DNA of 64,000 nucleotides from Phoronis australis (taxonomy: Eukaryota > Phoronida > Phoronidae): positions 1 through 64,000 of the forward strand of contig NMRA01000054.1 of NCBI GenBank assembly GCA_002633005.1, written 5' to 3'. The notes below the pieces were generated by a model. That model made no database searches. It had not been told where the DNA came from and saw only the letters and a list, made by a program, of their open reading frames with translations. The translations under genes and the position numbers were made by a program. Positions 1-10,300 of this stretch are shown here, one piece after another; position 1 is the first letter of the stretch; each line of letters begins with the position of its first letter.

Positions 1-790
1 GGACCAGTGGGCGCCAGTGGAGGGTAGTGGAGGCGAGTGCTGGCCAGTGGAGGCCAGTGGAGGCTAGTGGAGGTCAGTGGAGGCCAGTGGAGGCCAGTGG
101 AGGCCAGTGTAGGCCAGTGGAGGCCAGTGGAGAACAGTGGAGGCCAGTGGAGGCCAGTGGAGGCCAGTGGAGGCCAGTGGAGGCCAGTGGAGGCCAGTGG
201 AGGCCAGTGGAGAACAGTGGATTCCAGTGGAGCCGGTGGAGGACTGTGGAGGCCAGTGGAGGCCAGCGGCGGCCACTGGAGGCCAGTGGAGGCCAGTGGA
301 GGCCAGTGGTGGCCAGTGGAGGCCAGTGGAGGCCAGTGGAGGCCAGTGGAGGCCAGTGGAGAACAGTGGAGGCCAGTGGAGGCCAGTGGAGGCGAGTGCT
401 GGCCAGTGGAGGCCAGTGGAGGCTAGTGGAGGTCAGTGGAGGCCAGTGGAGGCCAGAGGAGGCCAGTGGAGGCCAGAGGAGGCCAGTGGAGGCCAGTGGA
501 GGCCAGTGGAGGCCAGAGGAGGCCAGTGGAGGCCAGTGGAGGCCAGTGGAGTCCATTGGAGACCAGTGGAGGCCAGTGGATGCCAGTGGAGAACAGTGGA
601 TTCCACTGGAGCCCGTGGAGGACTGTGGAGGCCAGTGGACGATAGTGGCGGGCACTGGNTGGAGGCCAGTGAAGGCCAGAGGAGGCCAGTGGAGGCCAGT
701 GGAGGCAAGTGGAGGCCAGTGAAGGCCAGTGGAGGCCAGGGGAGGCCAGTGGAGGCCAGTGGAGGCCAGTGGAGGCCAGTGGAGGCCAGT
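1..790. repeat. 10-bp GC-rich minisatellite (unit AGGCCAGTGG)
   Basis: About 79 degenerate copies of a 10-bp unit run without interruption; variants include AGAACAGTGG, AGGCGAGTGC and AGGCTAGTGG. Two rare variant strings recur at a distance of 359-379 bp, giving a higher-order repeat of about two copies. Open frames across it on both strands are only translations of the 10-bp unit (a 10-residue period containing GGQWRPVEAS) and are not genes. One N at 659 marks an unresolved base or join. The array runs off the left edge of the window. Confidence 0.97.
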
Positions 791-1027
791 GTAGCCCTTG
801 TCGTCTAATCCACGTTTTACAATAGGTGCCAATGCATAGGTACACACTGGATTGTCATCATTGCATAATGGGTGATCACGTAGTCTCCGGGTATGAAAAC
901 AATTCTCTCCTGGCGTTATAAGTTTTCGTAAGTTCTTGACGCAATAAATCCTGGTTGCCAATTGTTTTTGATTCTACAGAGATTTCAATTCCTGAATAGA
1001 AAATGTGTGTTCTGGAAAGGGGTAGCT
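791..1027. other. unassigned spacer between tandem arrays
   Basis: About 240 bp of ordinary AT-rich DNA between the minisatellite and the TTAGGG-like block. No credible coding frame or repeat was seen. Confidence 0.6.
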
Positions 1028-1067
1028 TTAGGGTTAGGGTTAGGTTTAGGGTTAGGATCAGGGTCAG
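1028..1067 (+). repeat. interstitial telomere-like repeats, left block
   Basis: Degenerate TTAGGG units (TTAGGGTTAGGGTTAGG and variants) run directly into the LTR element. The last five bases (GTCAG) are the left copy of its target-site duplication. The G-rich strand is the plus strand, which is the wrong orientation for a chromosome end lying to the left, so this is better read as an interstitial tract. Confidence 0.85.
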
Positions 1068-1790
1068 TGTCAGAAGATAGTCTGATAGTATTATTGGTTG
1101 TATGGTTTTGTTTTGTTTTGTTATTCAGTTTGATTGGCATGACCCCTCAGATAAGTACAGTGATGATGTAATTTGTTTAGTACAGAATAGTTTGGAACTT
1201 TCAAGTAAATTGAACTCAATAGTGATGAGGTAATTTGTTTACTGCAGTATAGTGTGTAACTTTTTAGAAGACTCTAGCATGACAGTTGTTAATTCACTCT
1301 GGAATATTCTAGAGACTAATACTTGTTTGTAGAATGGTTGGGTTAAGTCAGGAAAGTTCTAGAATGCGCTTGAATTGATGAAAAGTTCGAGAACAATGCA
1401 TTAGGCTATAAATACACTAACACGGGTTTGAGTTAGTCAGATCAAGTCAGTTCAGCAGAAGTTCAAGAAAGTTATTCAGAAGAACTACAGTGGAGTTGCA
1501 GTGAAGAGAATCAGCAGTTACAACGATAGCCAATAGAGAGCCAGCTATAGAGACAGCAGGTTATTGAATATTCGAGTCTAACAGTTGTTGAACGTGTCTC
1601 ATCACAAGTCAAGGCTTCTCAGCACTGGCTGGAGCATAAACAGACATTACGTCGGACGTTTTGTTTGAGTAGCCTTCGGGATTAATAAAGGATTAACTAG
1701 AACCAGTCCTCAGTCAATCGTCCCACCGAAAGCTATTAGCACCGGTCTGTAATAACCTGCGCTCACCCACACACAATGAAAAACGTGACA
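1068..1790 (+). repeat. 5' LTR of the gypsy element
   Basis: TG...CA ends are present. It carries a TATA-like TATAAATA at 1407-1414 and the poly(A) signal AATAAA at 1684-1689, so U3, R and U5 can be placed roughly. It matches 3010-3754 along its length with scattered substitutions and small indels. Confidence 0.92.
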
Positions 1791-1835
1791 CGCCAGGAGC
1801 TTACTGACGGTAACAAGGAGTGATAAAGTGGACTG

Positions 1836-2675
1836 TTGGAATTAGGAACTCGCTATGAAGACAAGATCTCAACTACGGGAGTTAATGGTCATCGGACAAG
1901 AAATGGGTCTGCAAGGGAAGCAACTCCAAAAGTCAGCAGCGGTCAGCCAGTCAGGTTCTCAAAGTATTCGGTGAAGCATTCTAACCCTGAACGCGCCTTC
2001 AAAGGAAAGCTGCGTCTGAAGGAGGGGTATGTTGGCATGAAGAAGGCCTCAGGGTTGAGACACACAGGCTGCACAACCATTGTGGTTCGATCCAGTCTAG
2101 TCAAACCAGGAGATATGACCTCCCGGAAGTGGTCATGCGAGTTGGCGGACTCTACCAAGAGATGGCTGCCTGTAGCAAAGATCAACATCAAGACAACGTA
2201 CTACACAGGAGAAGTGTTTGCGATTGATATGGAGCGTCCATTGGCCGATTTAATTATCGGGGACGTACATGTAGGTATGGATGACCAAAAGCTAATGAGG
2301 ATCCAGGATGCACCAACACCAACTACAAAAATTGAGGTACTGTCATTCCTAGGACTTACAGGTTACTACCGAAAGTTTGTGCCCAACTATGCACAGATAG
2401 CCACACCGTTGACGGATTTGCTGAAAAAGGGCCAACCAAAGAAAGTCGTGTGGAGCTATATTCATGACCAGGCATTCAGGAAGCTAAAGCAAGCGCTTGG
2501 AAGTAGCCCGATCCTACGAATGCCTGAATTCAGCCAGAGATCTATTGTCAGGATGGACGCGTCAAACGATGGTTTAGGGGCAGTCTTACTGCAGGAGTAT
2601 GACGATGTCTATTTCCCGATTGCATGTGCCAGCCGGAAGCTTAAAGAAAGCGAGCTGAAGATGAAGAGTGTTTAG
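1836..2675 (+). pseudogene. gypsy pol remnant: protease-like segment joined to connection/RNase H
   Basis: The open frame has two recognisable parts. Around codons 64-145 is an aspartic-protease-like stretch (HTGCTTIVVRSSLV, later LADLIIGDVHVG). In Ty3/gypsy elements the first motif is normally D-T-G-C; here the catalytic Asp is His. From about codon 165 the frame reads the segment after the reverse transcriptase thumb (FLGLTGYYRKFVPNYA) and the start of RNase H (VRMDASNDGLGAVLLQ). The reverse transcriptase palm is missing between them, so a deletion near 2290 is inferred. A frameshift near 2666 ends the frame. The apparent start is a non-ATG codon and is not a real initiation site. Confidence 0.85.
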
Positions 2676-2911
2676 CAATAGTGTTCGCTGTGAAACGTTT
2701 TCAGTTTTATCTCTACGGGACGGAATTCGTGGTGCAAACAGACTACAAAATATTGGTATATATTCAGCGTTGTAAGATCGAAAGTTCCAGGGTTATGCGA
2801 TGGGCTTTAGAACTGCAAAATAATAAATTCCATGTGGAGGATATTCCAAGAAAAGCTTACGTCGGTGCAGACTACTTAAGTCGACTAGTAGAGTCTGCAA
2901 GTCAAGTAGCA
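2676..2911 (+). pseudogene. gypsy RNase H tail, frameshifted
   Basis: This continues the RNase H domain in the next frame after the shift near 2666: AVKRFQFYLYGTEF, then QTDYKIL, then RVMRWALELQ, ending GADYLSRL. The residues match the last part of the Ty3/gypsy RNase H fold, including the two late Asp positions. No integrase zinc finger (HHCC) follows; the frame runs on to 2971 without further similarity before the right LTR. Confidence 0.82.
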
Positions 2912-3009
2912 CCTTATAGACGGATACTGAGGCAGAAAGTTAGGTATATATGCCAGATGATTTTGTGTTAGAAAATTATAGAGTAATTTTCTCTTTGGCA
3001 TGGGTGTGT

Positions 3010-3754
3010 TGTCAGAGTATAGTCTGACAGTATTATTACTTGTATTGTTTTGTTTTGTTTTGTTATTCAGTTTGATTGGCAAGACCCCTGAGTTAAGTAC
3101 AAGGATGATGTAATATGTTTACTACAGAATAGTATGGAACCTTCTAGTAGACTAAGTTCAGTAGTGATGGTGTAATTTGTTTACTGCAGTATAGTGTGGA
3201 ACTTTCTAGAAGACTCTAGCATGACAGTGATTAATGCAATCTGGAATATTCTAGAGACTAGTACATGTTTGTAGAATGGTTGGGTAGATTCGGGAAAGTT
3301 CTAGAATATGCTTGAATTGATGAAATGTTCCAGAACAACGCATTAGGATATAAATACACTAGCACGGGTTTGTGTTAGTCAGATCTAGTCAGTTCATCAG
3401 AAGTTCAAGAAAGTTAATTAGGAGAACTACAGTTCAGTTGCATTGAAGAGAATCAGCAGTTACAGCTATAGTCAATAGAGAGCCAGCTATAGAGACAGCA
3501 GGTTATTGAATCGACGAGTGTAACAGTTGCTGAGCGTGTCTCAGAAGTTCATCACAGGTCAAGGCTTCGCAGCACTGGTTGGAGCATAAACAGACATTAC
3601 GTCAGACGTTTTATTTGAGTAGGCTTGTGAACATACGGTCGGGACTAACAAAGGATTAACTCGAACCAGTCTTCAGTCAATCGTCGCACCGAAAGGCTTT
3701 TAGCACCGGTCTGTAACAACCTGCGCCCACCCACACACGGGGAAAAACGTGACA
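3010..3754 (+). repeat. 3' LTR of the gypsy element
   Basis: Direct copy of 1068-1790 with the same TG...CA ends and a TATA-like box at 3349-3356. The poly(A) hexamer seen in the left LTR is changed to AACAAA at 3647-3652, and a short insertion lies just upstream of it. The right-hand target duplication GTCAG follows at 3755-3759. Confidence 0.92.
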
Positions 3755-3873
3755 GTCAGGTTCAGGGTCAGGGATAGTGTTATGGTTAGTGTTAGAGTTA
3801 GGGTTAGGGTTAGGTTAGGATTAGGTTAAGTTAGTGTTAGGGTTAGGGTTAGTGTTAGGGTTAGGTTTAGGGT
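3755..3873 (+). repeat. interstitial telomere-like repeats, right block
   Basis: Degenerate TTAGGG and GTTAGTGTTAGGG units continue the tract that the LTR element interrupted; the orientation matches the left block. Confidence 0.85.
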
Positions 3874-4775
3874 AGAGGGGAGGAGAGGTGAGTAAAGGGG
3901 AGTAGAGTGGAGTAGAAGCAAGTACAGTCGAGTAGAGGCGATTAGAGGCGAGTTGAGACGAGTAGACAGGAGTAGAGGGAAATAGAGGAGAGTAGAGTGG
4001 CGTACAGTGGAATAGAGAGAGGTAAATGGAGTAGAGGGGATTAGATGGGAACAGATTGGCGTAGGGTTGTGTAGAGGTGAGTAGAGGTGAGTAGTGGGGA
4101 GAAGAAGGAGTAAAATAGATGGGATTATAGGGAAGTAGCGGTGAGTAGAGGGGGATGAAAGTGAGTAGGGGGGTGTAGACGGGAGTAGAGGGGAATAGAG
4201 GAGAGTAGAGGTGAGTAGAGGTGAGTGGAGGTGGGTAGAGGATAGTAGATGTGAGTGGAGATGAGTAGAGGTGAGTACGGTGAGTAGAGGTGAGTAGATT
4301 TGACTGAGGTAAGTGGAGAGGAGTAGAGGTGAGTACAGGGGAGTACAGGTGAGTAAAGGAGAGAAGAGGTGAGTAGAGGGGAGTCCAGGTGAGTAGAGGG
4401 GAGTAGACGGGAATAGAAGGGAGTAGAGGGGAATAGAGATGAGTGGAGGGGAGTAGGGGATAGAAGAGGGGAGCAGAGGTGAGTAAAGGGAGTAGAGTTG
4501 AGTAGAGGTGCGTGGAGGGTGTGGTGTGACGTAGAAGTGAGTAGGGGTTAGTAGAGGTGAATAGAGGTGAGTAGATGTGAGCAGTAGTACTTAGAGTTGA
4601 GTAGAGTGACTAGAGGAGAGTAGAGTTGAAAAGCAGTGATTAGAAGTGAGTAGAGGGGAGTAGAGGTGAGTAACAGTAGAGGGGAGTGGAGGTGAGTAGA
4701 GGGGACTTGAGGGGGAGTAGAGGTGAGTAGCGGTTAGTGGAGGTGAGTAGAGGTAAGTAGAGGTGAGTAGTGTTG
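3874..4775. repeat. 10-bp purine-rich minisatellite (unit GAGTAGAGGT)
   Basis: About 90 degenerate copies of GAGTAGAGGT or GAGTAGAGGG, almost pure purine on the plus strand apart from T. It follows the telomere-like block with no spacer. Open frames across it are not genes. Confidence 0.95.
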
Positions 4776-7240
4776 GGTCAGATACCGCTGTGGTGACTGC
4801 AATGCGCGGTGCGAGCAAGACCCAATTAAGGGAAAATGCCCGACTATAAACTGAAGTAAACATCCCTGACTATACTTAATGGTGACTTCTCCAAATTCAT
4901 AAACCAACCACAGTGGTATTCATCTGGACAACCAAGTAAGGTTTTCGATTTTTAAAATCGGTGAACTAATAACTTAAAAACTAATAACATTGAGTGTTAT
5001 TGAAGATAAACGGCCGTGTGTGTTGATATACTCGATGAATTTAAAAACGCTGACCATAGTTAACAATATCAAATCGGTTGTTTATTTTATTTTATTAATA
5101 TTCTTTCAATCTCTTTTAACCATATTTTAGACTAGGAAACAATTGTATTTAACTCTTGCCCACTCTTCATTTTTATGACTGACAGCCAGGTATGAGAATA
5201 GTTATGTAGTCAGTGCAACCGAAATTGTCCAGAAATTCTACATTTTCAGTTTCACTATCACTTACATTTGTACTTTTGTATACAAGTTATGATTTGAGTT
5301 CTAATAAAGACTTAACTTGAACTAACGGCTTGTGTAGTTTTGATCGCTATGAAATGTTTAGTGTAGTTGCAATCTGGAAAGTTTAGTTAACTAAACTAAT
5401 TAAGTTCGCTAACGATCAAAGTCTACCACTGTTTTGCTACTTCCAAATTTAAAAATAAAATAAAATAAATCAACCATTTCCCGGTAAAAATAGGTAAACA
5501 GGAGTATTATAACCAATATGAAACATATCATTCATTTGAGAAGCGGTTCCCGGTCAAGGTAAACACACCAAATTAACTTTTAGTCATTTTGTAATATTTA
5601 AAATGTACCAAGTTAAAGCTACTCTCCAGAGTTGCAGGCTATATCTCTGTGCAAATGCCAGAGAAAACTTATTTGTGTGCAATAACAACCATCACTGTTG
5701 AGAAAGTGCTAGCTATTGCCTTTCCATTTCATTAGTTAGGGCGAGCAGAATAGGCATCTTAAAAATTGTCTGGGGCTGAGGAAATCTGAACGGTGTCCAG
5801 TGTAAGCGAGAAATTCTTCACATGAAGGATCCAATTGAACAACGACAACTAAATATTCTTTTAAATTCAACGTAAGTTCACTTCAGCCCCTGTTGCTAAA
5901 ATACGGACGTTTAGCCATATGCTTTCATGCAAAAAACGACGTGAACACGGCTACTTGTTCACATTATATGAAACAAGTAAGCCTAGGTCTATATACAAAT
6001 TTTGGTCACTGAAAAAAGTTTTCTCACGTTGTAAGGAAATGAGTGTGAATACTCCATGGCCTCACAGGCTTCAGAAGAGCATCAGAATTCAAGAAAGAGC
6101 TGTCCGGACGCCAGGGCACCGAAAAATAACTGACCCTGTCCTAGACGATAATGTGAACGCGCAGATACTCCGTCTTAAAGATAAATGAAATTACCAAGAT
6201 CATTGAAAAACGGATTGTCTTAAACGCCTTCGATGCTTTCGACTTCCACACCTCACTGCCCACGACCCCCTCGGCCATTGCGATCATTGCCCCTTCGACC
6301 CTAGCGACCCTTGACCCACGGCCCACATCTCCCTCGACGCAATCTACGCAAGCTCGTCTCGATCTGAACATAAAACAAGCGCTGACCTGCAGGACCAACG
6401 AGTCTGGTCGTGAGCTCGCCTGGCCTTTCCCTGTTTTTTTTTGCAATTAAGAGTCGATTCGGCTTGTTTCTTTTGCAATTAAGAGTCGGTTTTAAAGTCA
6501 AAAAAACAACGCGACCATATCAAATTAACGACCTACGAACGTTGCAAATGTTCCAGGTAGAATCCTCTCGCCTGCTCTTCAGTGAATGGCAGATTCAAGA
6601 CCTTTTGGGAGAAAGCGAGGAGCCCACGGAAAGCTTAATATGTAATTTCTCAGTAAATACAGTTTGAAAAAACAAAACTGTTAACTAAAATAGCATCTCA
6701 ATGTTACATAGAGTATATAGTTAACAGTCATACAACAGAAAGCAGATATTAGAAATGTGAAATTATGTGCATTCACGTTCACGTTCTCTCTTTCTAAGTT
6801 TAGTAGAATACTAGAGGGTCATTGGTAGCAGCCTCGTCCCCAAGCCTAATGTTGGCGCTAATCGGTTTAGCCATTTGATCGAGACTTTGGGATGCTGGAA
6901 AATATCTTCTGCGCAACGATTAGCCGCTGCCTTAACGTCATTAAAGCAGACAGATTTTGATTATTTTCACAGGTGCTGTTGCTGCCAGTTATGAAAAATA
7001 AGGCATTATTTTGATTCTTGTTTGAAATGGAGGTTGTTCGCATACTTATTTTCATTTCTTGTTTATTAATAGTATCATATTTTCGAATCAAATTGGGCTT
7101 ACAGAATTTATGCAATTGTGACGGGCGCGCCCTCCCTTTGTGAATTATAGAGATACAGTTTCGCGCCAATTTATTAATTTACTCTTCTTATACAGGTGCT
7201 TCATTAGGTCATTTATGCTTTGGACTCACCCTCACGTGCA
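4776..7240. other. intergenic region, no supported gene
   Basis: The left edge (4774-4827) has inverted arms TTGGGTC/GACCCAA around a GC-rich loop. A plus frame at 5919-6188 (89 codons) shows no domain, and its flanks look like ordinary AT-rich DNA. 6190-6430 is unusually C-rich on the plus strand. A 19-base word (TTTTGCAATTAAGAGTCG region) occurs twice at 6438-6456 and 6470-6488. Confidence 0.5.
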
Positions 7241-7251
7241 TTCTTTTGGTG

Positions 7252-7258
7252 TATAAAA
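7252..7258 (+). promoter_or_regulatory. TATA box of the nine-exon gene
   Basis: TATAAAA lies 78 bp upstream of the ATG at 7330, so transcription would start near 7283 with a 5' leader of about 47 nt. The distance is typical for a TATA promoter and supports 7330 as the first coding exon. Confidence 0.65.
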
Positions 7259-7329
7259 AGCCGCGTAACAAGTAGTTTCAGCGGGCTGTCTGGGGTTTGA
7301 AACCCGCTCCAGTCCAATTTCTTAACAAT

Positions 7330-10300
7330 ATGAGTGACGTGCTGTAAGTCTCCTATAGTTTCTCCTAAAAGTTTTAGAGTTGCTTAATAGTTTTTAATGA
7401 ATTCTTTCTCATAAGCACAGTTTGTAATTTTCGACAACATCAATGAATTAGAATGTATTTTTAATCAATTCAAATCTCCTTTTACTGCCGCTTTTTCAAT
7501 ACTTGAAGTTCAAAACGACTGAGCATCTATCCGTCAGGTCGCAACCGGCGGTCATCCACCACACATAAAACACAACGCTGCATGTACCACCACCGCTACA
7601 CTGTTATTAGACCTAAACTGCTGTGACGCTAACTGTTTAGATTGGTCCCGAAAAAGGTAGAAGTTCATCAAAATGTCCACAGACTGACTTAGAATTTGGA
7701 ATTTACACATTGTGTAATTATGGCTAAGGGCATGCTGTTTGTAACAATTTGATCCTAATCCGTGACTCCGGAATCCCTAAGTTGAAGTCCGGAGGCCTAA
7801 ACCGAAAAGAAGTTGAGTCAGTTTTTTACATAAGGAAAATAAAATCCAAAACGGAAAGACAAAGTTTGGAAGTTGCAGTCCATTAGTCATTATGTGGTTT
7901 CAATGTTTTCAATGGTTTACTTTTACATTTCGCAACACAAGACAGTTGGCTTTCCAATTTAATGCAAGCGTCCGGCACCTTACTATGTAGCTGTAAGAGC
8001 CTTTGAAATTGAACTACTAAGGATAAGCGTATGTATAAGTCCATGTAAGTGTCGGGAACACTCAGTGGTACTCAATAACGAATTTAATTAATGTACTCAA
8101 GACAATACATGGTCAACCAATCAATTGGCCATTGACATATTATGCATGGTGAACCTACAACCCCAGGATTCATTAAAGTAATTAATTGATCTTGCAGTCA
8201 CCCCGCTGTTCATTGCTGAACCCTGTTGAACAGCTGCATTACAGCTCTCATTCAGTCAGTCGGAATGCCATAGTAGGTTAAGCGTTCCTCAGGTATTTGT
8301 TTTTTTCTTCCTGTAATTTGAGTAGAAATTCTCAGACGTCGGAAGTGACGTTTAATTATGCCAAGATTGCCTAGTAACTCGCCAGATCAAGTGAACTAGT
8401 TATTCGGTCGTTTATTGATTTGTTTACATGTTTTAGAGCCACGCTTGAAATGGGCGGCAAAGGGAACTAGTCGACGCCGTAACCATTGGTGACGTTTAGT
8501 TCATTTGTACCGTACCTACACTCGACATCATTGATGGGAGATAGTGGTGTAAGAAAAGGAATTCAAACCAGCTTCAGGAGCGAGAACGTCGCAGTGGGTG
8601 CCATGAAAGTGGCGGCTATGCTATTCTAAAATATGATTGAGACGATGGCGGTGACTAACGATGGTAGTGATAGTTATGACGACGATGATATTAAAGTTGA
8701 TGACGACTAACAAGCAATTTGTCAACAATGACGTAAACTTGGTGATGTTGGTAATGTTGTCTTCTTTGTAATATAGGTACAGAAAAGGGATGTTTTCAAG
8801 AATGTGCTTTCGATTGATTTTGTTAACGTTGATACTATTCGGTAAACCACCACGGATTGAAACTCTCATAATGGAAAGTTGTGCAGAACAGAATTACAAT
8901 TCGTTCTGGGAAAGGTATGATTTCATCGTTTTTTCTTTGCATAATTTTGAAAACATTAAACGCAAACTGATACAAAATGAAACTTGATTTCAATCTCTGT
9001 TTATTCCTATAAAATGTAGATTGGTGTTAGTTCTTCTCAGTCTTGTGTGTTCAAAAATGAAAATATGACTGAGTATACATTACCACTTTCTTCTTCATTA
9101 GTGTATACATGCAAGTCCCCCAGTAACACACCGGTTTCGAACTTGCGGAGATTTTTCATCCTTGTTTAGACCCAACCCTTTCTTCATATTACAGCCATTG
9201 TCTGGGCACACGATTTTCAAAACATAGTAACGCTAGTTACCGTACACTGATTTTTCGAGGAAAGTTTGAGTACAACTTTGATACCCCATAGTGTCTTTGC
9301 GTACCTCAGTATTTCACCACGCTTTTGTTTCCAGAATTCTTGAAGTTCTGAGGAGTTGGTTTGATCAAACCAAAGAATCGTAAGTGTTTTATATTTTGTC
9401 ACGAAATTATTAGGCACATTTGAGATACATGGTGCCTTAAAAGTATTAACTCTGAGTTAAGTGTTTGCACAGCGAGAGAGAGGGGGGGGAGGGAGGGAGG
9501 GGGTAGAGAGGAAGGGGAGATGTGTATTTATCTCACACACTGATCTTAAACTATTTTGTTGATATTTGTAAAGGTGTCATTTCTTTGGACTTCGGAAAAT
9601 GCACGCGTCAATAATGTGTTTATCCACTTTTTTGATCTGGAGTGCTACTACACTGTCAATTCAGAAATTCAGAGTCTAGAAACAAAACACGTTCTAAGCG
9701 ACAGCAAATGCTCTCATTTGTTTATCACACAAGTATAAAATCCCACCATTTATTGTTCAATTGAAATAAAACTCCAGTATAGCACCATCCTTGATGAAGG
9801 AAATCGTAATCTGTTAACACCGTTTTTTTCTGGAAACGCCGATTCATTGTTCATCGACACAGTACAAGATAAATTGTGAACGCCAGATAAACTTTTGCTC
9901 TAAAATGCAGTGATTCAGTTGCGATCCAGTACGACGGAATATGTTGCTACTAGGGATGGATAATAGAGGTGATGTTAGAAGCAGTCATAATAAAAGTGAT
10001 TTTTGTCTCCACTCCATTCCTTTACATCCCATAATGGATGCCCGCATTTTAAAGTTCAAGAAAACGTATTTTTCAAAACAAAGTAGAGTGCCAGCACATT
10101 TGAAACAAGCTCTATTTGAAATTTCTGAAAATGGGCAATTCAAAAACACAGCATATGGCCATTGTATGCTCTATGTTAGTGAAACAGGCATCAGATTAAT
10201 TTATTGTTCAATTAAATGATTACAGTGTAAGAGGAAATGATAGATAGGCAGGCAAAACAATCACAGATTGACTTGATACTCGTTTTCCAGAAAGACAAGT

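Larger units (their letters stand above)
1068..3754 (+). mobile_element. decayed Ty3/gypsy LTR retrotransposon, internally deleted
   Basis: Two direct LTRs (1068-1790 and 3010-3754) begin TGTCAG and end GTGACA. They flank 1.2 kb of internal DNA and are bordered by the perfect 5-bp duplication GTCAG at 1063-1067 and 3755-3759. The internal region keeps a protease-like segment, then jumps to the connection and RNase H part of pol. Gag, the reverse transcriptase core with its YxDD site, and integrase are absent. The LTRs differ at roughly one base in ten to twelve by eye, so the insertion is old. I see no canonical TGG primer-binding site directly after the left LTR and no clear polypurine tract before the right one. 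It is a non-autonomous relic inside telomere-like repeats. Confidence 0.92.

Noticed and set aside
27-961. Long ORFs on both strands with a 10-residue period
   Set aside because: They only translate the 10-bp minisatellite in frames that happen to lack stops; present on both strands.
4591-4863. 90-codon minus ORF with STHLYSPPL repeats
   Set aside because: Translation of the purine-rich minisatellite.
9556-9738. Open frame between exons 3 and 4 of the nine-exon gene, with splice-like edges
   Set aside because: It begins and ends in phase 0, which fits neither exon 3 (ends phase 2) nor exon 4 (needs one base); exon 3 joins exon 4 directly in phase.
9941-10219. 92-codon plus frame in the same intron
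   Set aside because: Possible acceptors give stops or the wrong phase; no domain; probably chance in AT-rich DNA.
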